Source of the DNA: Apostichopus japonicus | Taxonomy: Eukaryota > Echinodermata > Holothuroidea > Aspidochirotida > Stichopodidae | Reading direction: 5' to 3' | Assembly: GCF_037975245.1 (NCBI RefSeq) | Contig: NC_092580.1 | Span: 24,881,001 to 24,945,000, forward strand | DNA: 64,000 bases | Shown here: piece after piece, positions 1 to 11,500 of the stretch | Layout of the letters: the number at the start of each line of letters is the position of its first letter | How positions within the stretch are numbered: the first letter of the stretch is position 1 | Notes under the pieces: generated by a model | Database searches by the model: none | Seen by the model: only the letters and a program-made list of their open reading frames with translations | Told to the model about the DNA's origin: nothing | Made by a program: the position numbers and the translations under genes

Positions 1-1
1 A

Positions 2-3000
2 CTTACTTAAGTCTGGTAACTTGAGAATAGGGGCAGATGCTAACCTGCTTTTCAAAGTTTTGAAGGCGATTTCTTGCGCTTCACCCCACTCTACCTTATT
101 TGACTTAGACCCCTTAGTTAAATCTGTGAGAGGGGCAGAAATGGCAGCAAAATTTGAAATAAAACGACGGTAATATCCGACCAGTCCCATGAAAGAACGA
201 ACATCTTTCTTTGTTCGCGGGGTGGACGTATTCATGATCTTTTCAACTTTATCCGGTTGGGGTTTGAGAACTCCCTCTCCAACCAAATGACCCAAAAAAT
301 CCAACGAAGCATACCCAAAGAAACATTTCGTGGGACGCACCGTCAGCCCTGCTCGTCTGATACGATCAAGCACCCCCTCAACTGTACTTAGGTGATCTCC
401 CCAATTTTCTGTATAGATCAGAACGTCGTCAATGTAATTGACTACGTTGGGTATCCCCTCAAGCAACCTGCGCATCATGCGTGTAAACACCGCAGAAGCG
501 TTGATGATGCCGAATGGCATCACCTTAAATTGATAGAGGCCGTCATGGGTAACAAACGCCGTTTTAGGTCTGTCGGTTTTAGCCACTGGGATTTGCCAGT
601 ATCCCTTTGTCAAATCTAGCTTAGAAAGGAACCTCCCTTTGCTTATTTTGACCATTAGTTCCTCCTGATTGGGAATTGGTTCTGGATCATACATGGTGAC
701 TTTATTTAATTTACGAAAGTCTACACAAAACCTGTTCGTCCCGTCCCTCTTTCTAACCAAAACTATGGGAGAAGCGTAAGGCGAGCTTGACCGCTCCACA
801 ATACCCATTTTCAGCATAGTCTGAACCTCTTCAGTTACAACTTTACGCATACTATGAGCTAACGGATATGGCTTACTTCTAATCGGATCATCCGTTGTGA
901 CTGGTATGGTATGCTCGATTAGATTAGTGCTACCAGGCAAACCAATAAGTACATCTTCAAAATTAGACAACACTGTTTTGAGCTGTTTTTGCTCACCCTC
1001 ATCTAAACGATCACATATGTTTGCATCAGTACAACCCTCGGTCGACTCGAGCGGAGGATTATCAATTCCTAATATTTGCAACTCCTTTTCCTCCTCAGCT
1101 AAGACACTCAAACCTACTGTGTCTCTTGAAACATACTTTTTCAAAAGATTAGCATGAAAGGTCTTGACCTTACCCTGTACGTCAATTCTATAATCATTCA
1201 CGCCTATCTTAGCCAATACACCGTATGGACCGCGCCACTGCATGGTCAACTTGTTTGAATCCGTGGGGAGCAGAATCAAAACCTTGTCCCCAGCCTTAAA
1301 TCTCCTATCTTTAGTTTTCGAGTCGTAATACTTCTTGTATCTAGCGGACGATTTTGCTAATTCATCCCTTGCTAATTTGCACGTTTCATCTAACCTCTCC
1401 CTAAGGTCTAGGATATACTGATAAGTAGTCTTTACTTCCTCTTCATCCACCTCGCCCGACCACAATTCCCTTAAAATGGTCATGGGACCTCTCACGGTCC
1501 TACCATAGAGTAATTCAAAGGGAGAAAAGGCTAGCGACTCCTGTGGGACCTCCCTGTAAGCAAAGAGTAACGCTGGCAAAAACCGATCCCAATCCTTGGG
1601 ACGTTCAGCGCACATTCTTTTCAGCATTCTTTTCAGAGTCCCATTGAAGCGCTCCACTAAACCGTTACACATGGGGTGATACGGTGTTGTGGTTAACTGT
1701 TTGATCTGAAGAAGGCGACTTATCTCTTTCATTAATTCACTAGTGAATTGCGTTCCCATATCCGTGAGTATTTCTGCGGGAATTCCAACCCTAGAGAATA
1801 TCTCTAACAAGGCCTCGGCAACACATTCTGTAGATATCCCTGATAAGGCTATTGCCTCTGGAAACCTAGTAGCATAATCTACCAAAGTTAGGATATAGCG
1901 GTTACCTCTGTCGGTAATTGGAGCGATTGGCCCCACTAAATCTATTGCTACTCGTTGAAATGGTGTGTCAATTAACGGCATTCTCCCTAATGGAGCTTTA
2001 CCTACACGCCCCTTTGATACGGTTTTCTGACAAATGTCACAAGACGCGCAAAAGCGTTTGACGTCGCCTTGAATACCAGGCCAGTAAAAATTGCTTGCAA
2101 CACGATCTTGAGTTTTCTTTGCACCCAAGTGCCCTGAAAGCGGCGAATCATGTGCAATACTAAGTACATTCTGTCGATACCGTTTTGGAACTACAATTTG
2201 TTTGAACAATTTTCCATTCTCAACTCGTGGTGAGGTAAATCTACGAAACAGGACAGCATTTTTCACTTTGAAAGAAGTTTCATTACCACCTCTTGTTAAT
2301 CTGACTTTGGCCTCTTTAGCATCACTGAAAAATTTGAGAAATTCCGCCTCTTCCCGTTGTTCTTTTGAAAGATCCTCCCTTGTCAAACCATTTTCAAAAA
2401 ACTTCCCCGAAGTCTTAAGTGGCGATAAAGGTCTTTCCCTTTTTGCCTTTTGACCTCTAGTTTGAACTGCACCACTAATGGATTCTGACAGCGACTCTTC
2501 AGTTTGTAGCCTCGAAGAAGGCTGCCATTTTGGGTTGGGATCAATGGACCCTCTTACGCCCTCTATATTACCTAAGATTACATCGTAAATTGGGCTGTTC
2601 ATGACAAGAGCCTCCACCTCCCCAACATAAAAAGGAGAGTCCAACAACACTCTAGCGACTGGCACATCGCGAATCGTACCATCGAGCAATACACAACGCC
2701 TATTTTCGCCCGTAAATTTACTTTCATCCACAAACTTTCTTCTAACGACCACCGTGCTACAGCCGGTGTCCCTGAGCACCATCGTCCTGTGACCTTCCAA
2801 TAACCCCTCCATTACTGGCATATTTTCATTTACACAAACCGCGCTTATAACTGGCAAATTTTGTGCCCCCATTGGTTCATGACCTCTATGAGCTTGGCAT
2901 GCGCCCGCGCTTTCATCGCGCTTCTTAGAGTTTTTCTTGTCCTGCGCATTAGGATTTTCGCAACCGGCCGCCCTCTCAAAATTACCACGACCCCTTGGCG

Positions 3001-3883
3001 GATTATTCCTTTGCGCTCTACAGTCGCGGGACACGTGACCGTATTCATTACAAGTATAACACCTTTTACTCTTAGCCCAATCTTTAGACTGATCATTTTG
3101 TTCGGCTTGCGAACTCTTCGCATTTACCGCGGCAGGCCTTTTGTCAACCTTTTTACCCCAATTCTTCCCATGAGCTTCAATGTACTGATCGGCCAATTTT
3201 GCTACGTCGTCTAGGCTTTTTGGCTGTCTCTCTTTTACAAACACACCTAGATCTCTATTGAACCCATTGAAAAGCTGTTTCTTTAGCATCAAGCCACACA
3301 ACCCTTCGTAAGACTTAGTGGTATTAGTTAACTCCACCCACCTAGTCAAAAACCCTTTCATTCTCTCCACAAACTGAAGGTAGGTCTCACCACCTTCCGG
3401 TCTAGAATACCTGAATTTCCTACGAAAACCCTCTCCGTTCAAATCATACTTTCTGAGCAATGATGACTTTAATCTGTCGTAATCCTTAACATGCTCGTCT
3501 GGTAAGCGAGAATATACTGACAACGCTTTCCCTGTGAGGACAGAGCTAAGCAAAACAGCCCATTGCGTTTTAGGAATTTCGAGAGATGTCATAAATCTCT
3601 CGAATCGTTTTAGATACGAGTCTATGTCGTCACACTTTTCATCAAACGCCGGCAAATCCGGTCGTTTGCGATAGAATTCTTGAACAGAACTTGAACTGAC
3701 AGAATGTTGTGTAGCATTTTCTTCAGCAATTCTCAGCTCTAATTCTTTTAATTCCCTAGCATGCTCTCTCTCAAGTACTCTTTCTTCCCTTGCCCCATTT
3801 GACTTTGTTTCAGCAAATTCATTAAGGTCTTTTCCTTCGAAGCCCAGTGTCTTTCCTAATTCTACGAATTCCTGAAAACTCAT
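2..3883 (-). CDS. gag-pol: Gmr1-like Ty3/gypsy Gag-Pol polyprotein (gag-PR-IN-RT, 3' end off window)
   Basis: This is the polyprotein of an LTR retrotransposon: Gag forms the particle, and Pol supplies protease, integrase and reverse transcriptase. I checked the frame triplet by triplet from the ATG at 3883 to the window edge and found no stop, giving 1,294 codons with the end missing. Gag has a capsid-like segment from YLKRFERF (residues 90-97) and a CCHC knuckle CYTCNEYGHVSRDC (275-288). The aspartic protease motif is DTG (372-374). The integrase zinc finger uses H578, H585, C615 and C618; its catalytic triad is D648, D708, E744 (35 residues between the last two); a GPY module lies at 885-887. 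Reverse transcriptase follows, with D1090 in LDL and YIDD at 1150-1153, then the start of the connection/RNase H region. Integrase before reverse transcriptase is the domain order of Gmr1-type elements; ordinary gypsy elements have the reverse. RNase H, polypurine tract and 3' LTR are off the window. Confidence 0.95.
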   Translation of the reverse strand, partial: MSFQEFVELGKTLGFEGKDLNEFAETKSNGAREERVLEREHARELKELELRIAEENATQHSVSSSSVQEFYRKRPDLPAFDEKCDDIDSYLKRFERFMTSLEIPKTQWAVLLSSVLTGKALSVYSRLPDEHVKDYDRLKSSLLRKYDLNGEGFRRKFRYSRPEGGETYLQFVERMKGFLTRWVELTNTTKSYEGLCGLMLKKQLFNGFNRDLGVFVKERQPKSLDDVAKLADQYIEAHGKNWGKKVDKRPAAVNAKSSQAEQNDQSKDWAKSKRCYTCNEYGHVSRDCRAQRNNPPRGRGNFERAAGCENPNAQDKKNSKKRDESAGACQAHRGHEPMGAQNLPVISAVCVNENMPVMEGLLEGHRTMVLRDTGCSTVVVRRKFVDESKFTGENRRCVLLDGTIRDVPVARVLLDSPFYVGEVEALVMNSPIYDVILGNIEGVRGSIDPNPKWQPSSRLQTEESLSESISGAVQTRGQKAKRERPLSPLKTSGKFFENGLTREDLSKEQREEAEFLKFFSDAKEAKVRLTRGGNETSFKVKNAVLFRRFTSPRVENGKLFKQIVVPKRYRQNVLSIAHDSPLSGHLGAKKTQDRVASNFYWPGIQGDVKRFCASCDICQKTVSKGRVGKAPLGRMPLIDTPFQRVAIDLVGPIAPITDRGNRYILTLVDYATRFPEAIALSGISTECVAEALLEIFSRVGIPAEILTDMGTQFTSELMKEISRLLQIKQLTTTPYHPMCNGLVERFNGTLKRMLKRMCAERPKDWDRFLPALLFAYREVPQESLAFSPFELLYGRTVRGPMTILRELWSGEVDEEEVKTTYQYILDLRERLDETCKLARDELAKSSARYKKYYDSKTKDRRFKAGDKVLILLPTDSNKLTMQWRGPYGVLAKIGVNDYRIDVQGKVKTFHANLLKKYVSRDTVGLSVLAEEEKELQILGIDNPPLESTEGCTDANICDRLDEGEQKQLKTVLSNFEDVLIGLPGSTNLIEHTIPVTTDDPIRSKPYPLAHSMRKVVTEEVQTMLKMGIVERSSSPYASPIVLVRKRDGTNRFCVDFRKLNKVTMYDPEPIPNQEELMVKISKGRFLSKLDLTKGYWQIPVAKTDRPKTAFVTHDGLYQFKVMPFGIINASAVFTRMMRRLLEGIPNVVNYIDDVLIYTENWGDHLSTVEGVLDRIRRAGLTVRPTKCFFGYASLDFLGHLVGEGVLKPQPDKVEKIMNTSTPRTKKDVRSFMGLVGYYRRFISNFAAISAPLTDLTKGSKSNKVEWGEAQEIAFKTLKSRLASAPILKLPDLSK

Positions 3884-4116
3884 GGCTACAGAAAAGCTAC
3901 AAAAATATTCACTACTGAAATCACATAAACCTCGGCACCCCCAACTCCCTTGACCTAACGTCAAGAGAACCAATATAGCATGTGCTGTAATACATATCAT
4001 TTCATGAGAAATATGATGCAATTAAATACATTTGCAAACAGTCAAAGAAGTCAAATCATTTACACATGTCAACAGCAATCGGATGCAGAAAGTCGAGCAG
4101 CTAGAGATTGATTTTA

Positions 4117-4132
4117 CCCTGCACTTCCACCA
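4117..4132 (-). other. Putative primer-binding site (tRNA-Ala-like)
   Basis: The minus strand reads TGGTGGAAGTGCAGGG, five bases after the LTR end. By eye it resembles the complement of an animal tRNA-Ala 3' end with two mismatches. The TGG start and the position fit a reverse-transcription primer site. The tRNA assignment is tentative. Confidence 0.5.
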
Positions 4133-4261
4133 AAAAGTGTCACAAGTAAAGGAGTAATCCCCCACCTGGACACGTCTCAATCTGCTTAGCGTTCGACACC
4201 CGAGACGAATGACATAAATAAATGACAGACCACCAAGAATTTTGCGAAATGAAACATATAA

Positions 4262-4267
4262 TTTATT
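4262..4267 (-). terminator. Possible LTR polyadenylation signal
   Basis: AATAAA occurs on the minus strand within AAATAAAT, about 125 bp before the proposed LTR end and downstream of the TATA box. It is placed as an R/U5 polyA signal should be. If used in the 5' LTR it could also truncate sense transcripts of the surrounding gene. Confidence 0.4.
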
Positions 4268-4395
4268 TACAACTCGACCAATGACTTTTTGGTCTCGACA
4301 AAAGAAACATATAAATACCCAACACAAAAATACACACGTCGGTTAGCATTCGCTAACCCGACCAACCCTTCCAAATAACTCTACTAAGGATTTGC

Positions 4396-4513
4396 CCTAT
4401 CGCTTAATTTTTCCCTATCGCTTAGATTTCTTCTCTATCTCTTAGATTTCTTCTCTATCGCTTAGATTTCTTCTCAATCGCTTAGATTTCTTCTCTATCG
4501 CTTAGATTTCTTC
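4396..4513. repeat. 20-bp minisatellite inside the LTR
   Basis: About six copies of a 20-bp unit, CTATCGCTTAGATTTCTTCT, lie head to tail with small changes; the first copy is degenerate. Such repeats are common in LTR R/U5 regions and may vary between copies. Confidence 0.85.
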
Positions 4514-4950
4514 CGGCTGGTACCCTGCAGGAAGCTCCAGACGGTATGGCGAGCCCCTCACACCAGCGTAGCCGTCGGGCCCCAACACTGCAACCGGGAT
4601 CGTCCTATTAGTAAATCCCGGATTAACTTGGTCAAACGGCCAGGGACGTAACACACAGTAAAACGGCCCTTTGCGGTGTACATATACACAGAAATGTGTC
4701 CAAAATGATTTCGTCGAATAAGACAAGAACGGATACACACAGTAATCCTCAGGATACGCTGATATGGCTTAGGCTAAAACGCAACGCCACAAAATATCAA
4801 CGTTCCCAGTCTTTAGGCTCATACAAAGAAGCCTAGGCTCATACAAAGAAGCCTGGATAACGGCTAACACACAGAAGCCGAGGGATAAGACGGCGAAGAC
4901 CGGACGGTGGTGAGACTCACACAGAATGCCTCATCCAACCACACCCCAAT

Positions 4951-4960
4951 CCTTATATAG
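4951..4960 (-). promoter_or_regulatory. LTR TATA box
   Basis: The minus strand reads CTATATAAGG inside the proposed LTR. It is upstream of the gag-pol frame and in its orientation, so it probably starts the genomic transcript near 4925-4930. This is inferred from the motif and its position. Confidence 0.55.
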
Positions 4961-5365
4961 CGACCTTAAGTTGACCCCTGCCCTTACCCGCCAAAGCACA
5001 ATCTACGAATTCCGATGGACCCGTTTCCCATTATGCACTTGCTCGGATCTACATACATTACCCGAGAAGAACCCGTCTCCCCATTGTTCACCTCCTGGAA
5101 TTTGCATACATTACTCGAAAGAAGAAATGAACAATTTGCAAAGGCCTAGGCTGCCCTGTGGAAATTTCCACCCACAAGGAATGCTAAAATACAATGCAGG
5201 CGTGACAGGGAGAGAACAAGAGAATGTCTTAACTTTTTGCAGGCTATGCTGCAAAAATGACTGCAGTTCTATAAGTTTATACAAACCAAAATGTCTCCCA
5301 CAAGAAAAATCTGCAAATCCTTCCTTGTTCCCTTACACATGCTGATCCATTCAAGTTCTATCACA

Positions 5366-5825
5366 TTGTAATGTGTGATTGAATTAATGTTGGCGTCAAC
5401 TGTGCGTGTGTGACGGTGTTAACAATGTTTATGCGTGTGTCGGTTGTGCGTGTTGCTTGGGATGTGTGTGGTGCATGATTTGTTTGAATGGTGCGTGTTG
5501 CGCATGTTTTCTTTAAATAGGGTTTGGAACGGATTAGGAGGCAGTTATTACTTAGAGTATATAAAGACAAGACGTGTCCTGTTATATTGGTATTACTTTG
5601 TTTGTAAAGATAAGATATCTTGGTAAGACTACTTTGAAGTTTGGCAACAAATACACTTTGACGTAGTGACAAATATTGCCCTCTGGTGACTGGACTCTTT
5701 ATTTATTTGTTAAACACATAAACGTATAACTGACCAGTAAGTGTTGTTCACTGCATGTTCTAGATTGATGCAAATCAAAATCATTTCTTTTCATTAAGGA
5801 AAATGGAACAAAACAGATGACTTAC
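5366..5825 (-). other. OXSM intron 5, part adjoining the retrotransposon
   Basis: AT-rich sequence with a GTGTG-rich patch (5400-5470). The exon 5 splice donor opens the intron at 5825. I found no sixth OXSM exon here, and the small open frames on both strands have no support. Confidence 0.6.
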
Positions 5826-5897
5826 CTTTGTCTCTAGTGTTCTACCAGTGTCAACAATTTCCTGGAGTCCTGGTAAACTGACACCAACAGCCATACC
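5826..5897 (-). CDS. OXSM: OXSM exon 5
   Basis: 72 nt, 24 codons in phase 0, acceptor TTTTGTAG, donor GTAAGTC. It encodes GMAVGVSLPGLQEI, equivalent to the family's GVAxGxG segment. It is the last OXSM exon visible. Confidence 0.9.
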
Positions 5898-8531
5898 CTA
5901 CAAAACAGAATCATTATTATAACCAATTGGACAAGATATTTAAAGATTCTTTCAGGTTATCGCTTGGACAAAAAATTCTTATTGTATTTCTTGATGGTCC
6001 AAACAAATATTGATGCCCACAAAAGGTAGCAAAAACAACAACCAAGGTGTATATGGCAGGAGAGCTGTGTGGGTTTGGTGAATAGAACACCAGCTTTGGG
6101 CCATTAAAATTTAACTTTGAGTGGATCAACGGCCTACTACTATTTTTTGTTTAATTTCAGTTCCTCCAAGGTGATGGGGCGATGCCAATCTACTATTTTG
6201 AAGGTACAGTATTTACTTACATTGCAATCTGTATATGATGTAAACAACAAGTCCTTCACGTGATGATCTCAAAAGCTTACGTGATTGTCCAAACAGAAAT
6301 TTGGTCATTGCATACAATCGAAGTACTGGTCAAAAGCTTGCCCTAGAGATGGGCTAATTTAATTGAATTAAGACAGGTAAGAAAAAGCAACTAAAGAGTT
6401 TGCAGAACTACTCAGATTGAGTGCTTTTATTTTTTTCTCTCTTTTATATTGTTTATTTCTTCTATTTTATATTTTATATTTTGATCTTTTTCTTTCTCAT
6501 ATTCAACATTTGTTCACTCAAAATCAATAGCTTACTGTGTCCAGTTTATCTTGATCTGATGTCGGTTTCCATTTGGCTTGACAGAGGGCTTCCTCTGAGG
6601 CAACAAGAGCGAACTGAGTCACATCTTCTGCTATCTTCAACTCCTACAGGATAAGTAAAAGCAAGAGATTTTCAGAATCTTCATCATCCTTCTTATAAAC
6701 AGTTGTCTTTTTTACAATAACCAATTCCCACTCCACTCAAGAGTCACCCAGTTTATGACTTTGAAGTTCTGTAGTAAAACCTCGGCAGAGTGCTGTCTCC
6801 TGGTCCAAAGAGTTGCAATTAAAATACTGGTTGTTATCTGTATGCAATGTTAACAAGGCTAGATACAACTGGACAACTACATAATTCAGTGCTGGAAGTA
6901 AACAAAGGCTGTTGTATTTCTCCACGATAGCCTACAAAAGCACCCATCGTGGAAGGTCACAACGGCTGTCTTGCCCAAATTCTTTGGCTGTAATTTGGCA
7001 GCTGTGCCCTTTCACTTGAATGCAATTCCAAGTAAATAAATAAAACCATTTTACAAAATGAAGTCCACAAAATAAACTTCCACAAGATAAAGATCAGTTA
7101 ATATCAAACTATGAGTCACATATATGTGTTTGCATACTTCGTGATTTTTACATTATGTTAGCAGAGTTAAAACATGATTGAACCAACCAATAGTATGTGT
7201 TATGTGTTCTGCTTCATATTCATAATATCACATAAAGCTAATACTGATGTTTCTTTGACTGTCCAGCAACATAATTGTTTTTGGCCTTGGTGCCCTACTA
7301 CCAAACAATGTTTGACCTTGGTGCCCTATTTGATGACCTTGGGGCCCTCCCAAATTTATAACAAAGAGGCCCAATGGCCTTGCCCTGACCAAGCCTTACT
7401 TTCAGCCTTGTAACTAGGCTACACTAATAGCTGATAGTTTTTTGTGTTTTTTAAATAATCTGCCTGGATTAAAACTATTATCTCATAAATTTAGTAAGAA
7501 AGACTCTTTCCAAAGTTCAAGAAAACTGGGTTGTAAATAAATATGTTGTAGATACAATCAATCATTGTTACTTTATCACTTAAAGCCACATTTTTGAATA
7601 GCTAAGTTTACTTGCAATGACATTTGTTTCCTTGTTGCCTACCAAAAAAATATGCCTGTACATGTATAGGTTGAATATAAATATTTTAAAAAGTAGATAA
7701 TTTGATGGTTTTGATATTGTAAATGGTGATATCAGGAGCTAAACTGGGGGCACCTACTAGTAACCCCCCCCCCAAAAAAAATGTGACTTAAGATTGTACT
7801 ATCTCAGTTCAACAAAAGGCTAAATTGGGATAAATTTTACACACTTTCACTCATACTGTACTCACAGCTTTCGTAAGGTGACTCGGAGCATGAAACTGGC
7901 CGTCGCCCTCGCCCCTTGGAACCAATCCAGCTGTTGGTAAGCATCAAATAATATTGATAAAAGCACATTAAATATAATCGAATAACAAATGCAGATTAAA
8001 AATGTAAATATAACAATTACGTATATAAACCACACCAAGCAATATTGGGTACAGAAATATTTTACTGTCCAGATGAATGATATCGAACGGATTAATCATG
8101 CTCATTTTGATGAGAGCATATATGTGGATCTAAGGTAATACTAATAAAACAATTATTGATTAATTGATTGATTTATTTTATTTTATTTCATCATGTGAAT
8201 ATATATAATGTGATAGGAAGTCCTCTAAAAAACCTTCAGATGGCTTAACAAAGTACAGGGATGAGACTGAGCCGGGGAAAAAAAATCTGAAATTTATCGA
8301 TCAAATTTAGAATTTTTTTGTCAGGTAAGGAGGGCTTAAATGCAAAATGGTGGACTCTAGATGGAATCTATCACATCACGGAACTCGCCAAAAAAGTGTG
8401 GAATTTCTGCTTGTATAATTTATCCATTAGCTTTTTTGAACCAAAAAAGGGCTTTTTTGCTTGCTTTGTGCTACTTGATTCCACCACTGGTCAAATTCGG
8501 TGTTCCTTCCCTTCACAGTCCAGCATGTTCG

Positions 8532-8564
<33 letters not shown>

Positions 8565-11500
8565 AAATAAAAATAATAATAAAAAATAATAAAAAACGCG
8601 AATTACGAGAAAAAACGCGAAAATCAAAAAAAAAAAATCGGAAATCCGCGTTTCCGCGGAAGAGTCTCATGCCTGAAAGTTGAGGACTACCTGTAAAGAA
8701 AAGGAAAAAGAAAACAAAATGTATAAGAAAATATGAACATTTTCGATTAATAAGATGCAATTATTGGTTGAATAAAGTTTCTTCTGAATGATTTTGCAAA
8801 GGGTTTATTTGTAATAGCGTCTGATAGAGAATTCCATGTTTTGATTGTACGTGCCCTTAGTGATAACATCCCCATTGTAGAATTATATCTGTTATATATA
8901 ATGTGCATTGCCTGAAAATCTGGTATTGTAATGATGAACATCACTGTTACTTATTAAGTAGTCATGAAAAGCATTGAACAACAAGTAAACGACAACAACG
9001 ATAACAGTCCATTCCATGCCTTATAAGCAAATGTAGCAAGATTAACCCTAATAATGTCATCAGTTTTTAACAACCTAGAACGCTTAAAAAGAGGATTTGT
9101 GTGGTCCTGTGGTTTGGCATGTGTTATATGGCGGACTGCTCTCTTCTGCGTAATATAACTGGGATTCAGATTGGTAGATCTAGTACCAGACCATATGTTA
9201 CAACAATACGTAATATGTGGCAGGACTAATGTCTGGTAGAGAATCTTTAATATGTGTTGTAGCAGATAATGCTTAAGCTTAGCTAAAACACCGGTGTTTT
9301 TTGCAACTTTTTTACAGACAGTTGTAATGTGTTCACACCATTTAAGTTTATGATCTATATAAACGCCTAAAAATCTAGTGCTTTTGACTTGTTGTAGTCG
9401 TTGACCGCCCATAGTTATATCAGCATTCCATGTAAAATTGTAAGAAGTATTAAAAACTATATAGTTTGTTTTATCAATATTCAATGATAATTTGTTGCCA
9501 GCAAACCAGTCGCTGGACTTGTCTAATTCAGTTGATACTTCAATATGAAATAAAGTACTCGATTGTGGTACGAAGAAGATATTTGTGTCGTCAGCAAACA
9601 AAACAACTTTAACTTTACCAGAAACTTTGGTAATGTCATTGACATAAAGGATGAAAAACAATGGACCAAGAATAGAGCCTTGTGGCACACCACATTGTAT
9701 TCTCTCCGGTATTCTCTCCGGTATTATCATCACTGATTACAAAACGTTTTTTGTCGAAAACTTTACATTGAGTAGAAATGTAAATATTGACAAACATGAT
9801 TTCATACTGATTATAGACATGAATTCTGATTAAACATGATTTGTAAACTATCGAGGATACTAATAACTCAGTGACCAGTGAAAAGATTCGCCAAAGTTGT
9901 TTTGGCTACCCACAAAAGACATGAAAACGAAATAAATGGTTCAGTTCTTTCATCCTCAAACATCTTACCTACTTTACTTGGTATTCCTTCATATTTTTCT
10001 CCACTCAGCAATCCAATGCCACTCTTGCCTTGAAGTAATTTTGACCATACATTGCTGACACCAATCCCCAACGGTGTTACAACTCCTGGAAGATATAAAT
10101 TATTCACAACAGACTGTGATGGTATGAAAATAATGATTTCAGACAACAACTAAAAATGAACAAGTTCTGATAAGTTTGGTCATCTTCATAACATTCGGGT
10201 AATGTGATTACTTTGTACTGTAATTGGACACTGTAAGTTATCAGTGTTACTGTAACCTACAGTGCAGACTACCCTGCATTTTTATCTTTTTAGCCGTGAC
10301 CAACTGATCATGGTTTGGTAAGAGATGTCTGACATTCTCCCTGAAGTTCCACCAAGATCATAAAGCTTCTTATACCAGATAAAAACTTGTGCTGAAGGGG
10401 GGCGGGGGAGGTGTTGGAGGGGGGGCTTTGATTTAAGTCCTTGTGATCCTTTGTGATGATTTCCACTTCCAGGGTCTGGTTACTAATACTAGTTTAGTTT
10501 CTAGTTTAGTAGAAAAAAAGGATCAGGAGGGACACTTAAGTCCCCATCAAGGACCCTATAGAGAGAGAAAAGAAAAACTGAAGACCAAACACTCAGACCC
10601 GATTACAATGCTTAAAGTGCTTGTCCAAAGCATTCTTAAACCCATTGACACTACTTGCAAGTAAAACTTTCTCAGGCAAATCATTCACAACCCTATTAGA
10701 AATAAAGTTATGCTGAATATTAATCCTACTATGTGACTTTTGGAGTTTAAGACAATAACCTCTGGTACAACTACTGTTAGCAAACATGAAAAAGTCGGTA
10801 AAGGATAAATTGTCGAAACCATACACAATCTTGAAAACCTGGATCAAGTCCCCAAGTAACCTCCTAAGCTCTAGTGTGGTGAGATTCAACAGTTGTAACC
10901 GGCTATAATAAGGAACACTCTTTAAGGAACTAATCATCCTAGTAGCCCTCCCCTGGACCTTTTCAAGAACTTCCTTATCCTTAGCAAAATATGAGTTCCA
11001 AGCCTGCACAGCATTCTCCAGATGAGGCCTAACCAACTGCTTATAAAGCCTAACTACGATGTCCTCTTTCAGAAAACTGAAGTTCCTCTTGATCATACCT
11101 AAAACCCTATTATATACCTCTTTTAGTAGCTTCAAGACAATGTTTAGAAGGTTGCAGAGATGAGTCAATGTAGATACCTAGGTCTCTTTCAACAGAGACC
11201 TCCTGTAACTCCACACCGTTAAGATTGTATATAAACTTTTGGTTACTGTACTACCAATGTGCATTACATTGCATTTATCGATATTAAAAAGCATTTGCCA
11301 CCCCTGAGACCAGGAAAAAACCTGATCCAAATCCGTTTGAAACTTCTCATAATAGCTTTTGGAAGAGACCTCAGAATACAATTTGGAGTCATCAGCAAAC
11401 TTTTTAGCTGTACACAAAATATCTCTGTCGATGTCATTTATATAGCAACAAACAACAAGGGACCCACTACAGACCATTGTGGAACCCCACTAGTAACGTC

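Larger units (their letters stand above)
1..5365 (-). mobile_element. Gmr1-like LTR retrotransposon, 5' portion
   Basis: The element reads right to left: probable 5' LTR (4138-5365), primer-binding site (4117-4132), leader (3884-4116), then gag-pol from 3883. The internal region has no stop or frameshift in the visible part, so this copy is young or still constrained. It has the same orientation as the OXSM exons immediately to its right, and it begins about 460 bp beyond exon 5, so it most simply sits inside an OXSM intron. The second LTR is not visible, so LTR identity and the target duplication cannot be checked; TTGTA (5366-5370) is the expected flank on this side. Confidence 0.88.
4138..5365 (-). 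repeat. Probable 5' LTR of the Gmr1-like element (about 1,228 bp)
   Basis: On the minus strand the proposed LTR begins TGTGATAGAAC and ends TTGTGACA, so it has the usual TG...CA ends. It holds a TATA box about 405 bp from its start and an AATAAA about 125 bp before its end, in the order expected for U3-R-U5. A primer-binding site begins 5 bp after its end. Inside are a 20-bp tandem repeat (4396-4513) and a duplicated 21-bp segment (4816-4858). The boundaries are inferred from these signals; the partner LTR lies outside the window. Open frames across this region (for example 4926-5345 plus) show no protein similarity I recognise and look like chance. Confidence 0.6.

Noticed and set aside
2845-3214. 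Open frames overlapping gag on both strands
   Set aside because: They are out-of-frame shadows of the continuous gag-pol frame, which carries the zinc knuckle.
3940-3956. TGGGGGTGCCGAGG as an alternative primer-binding site
   Set aside because: No LTR-like CA end precedes it. The site at 4117-4132 directly follows a plausible LTR end.
4926-5345. 139-codon plus-strand frame
   Set aside because: It lies antisense within the proposed LTR U3 region and has no recognisable domain.
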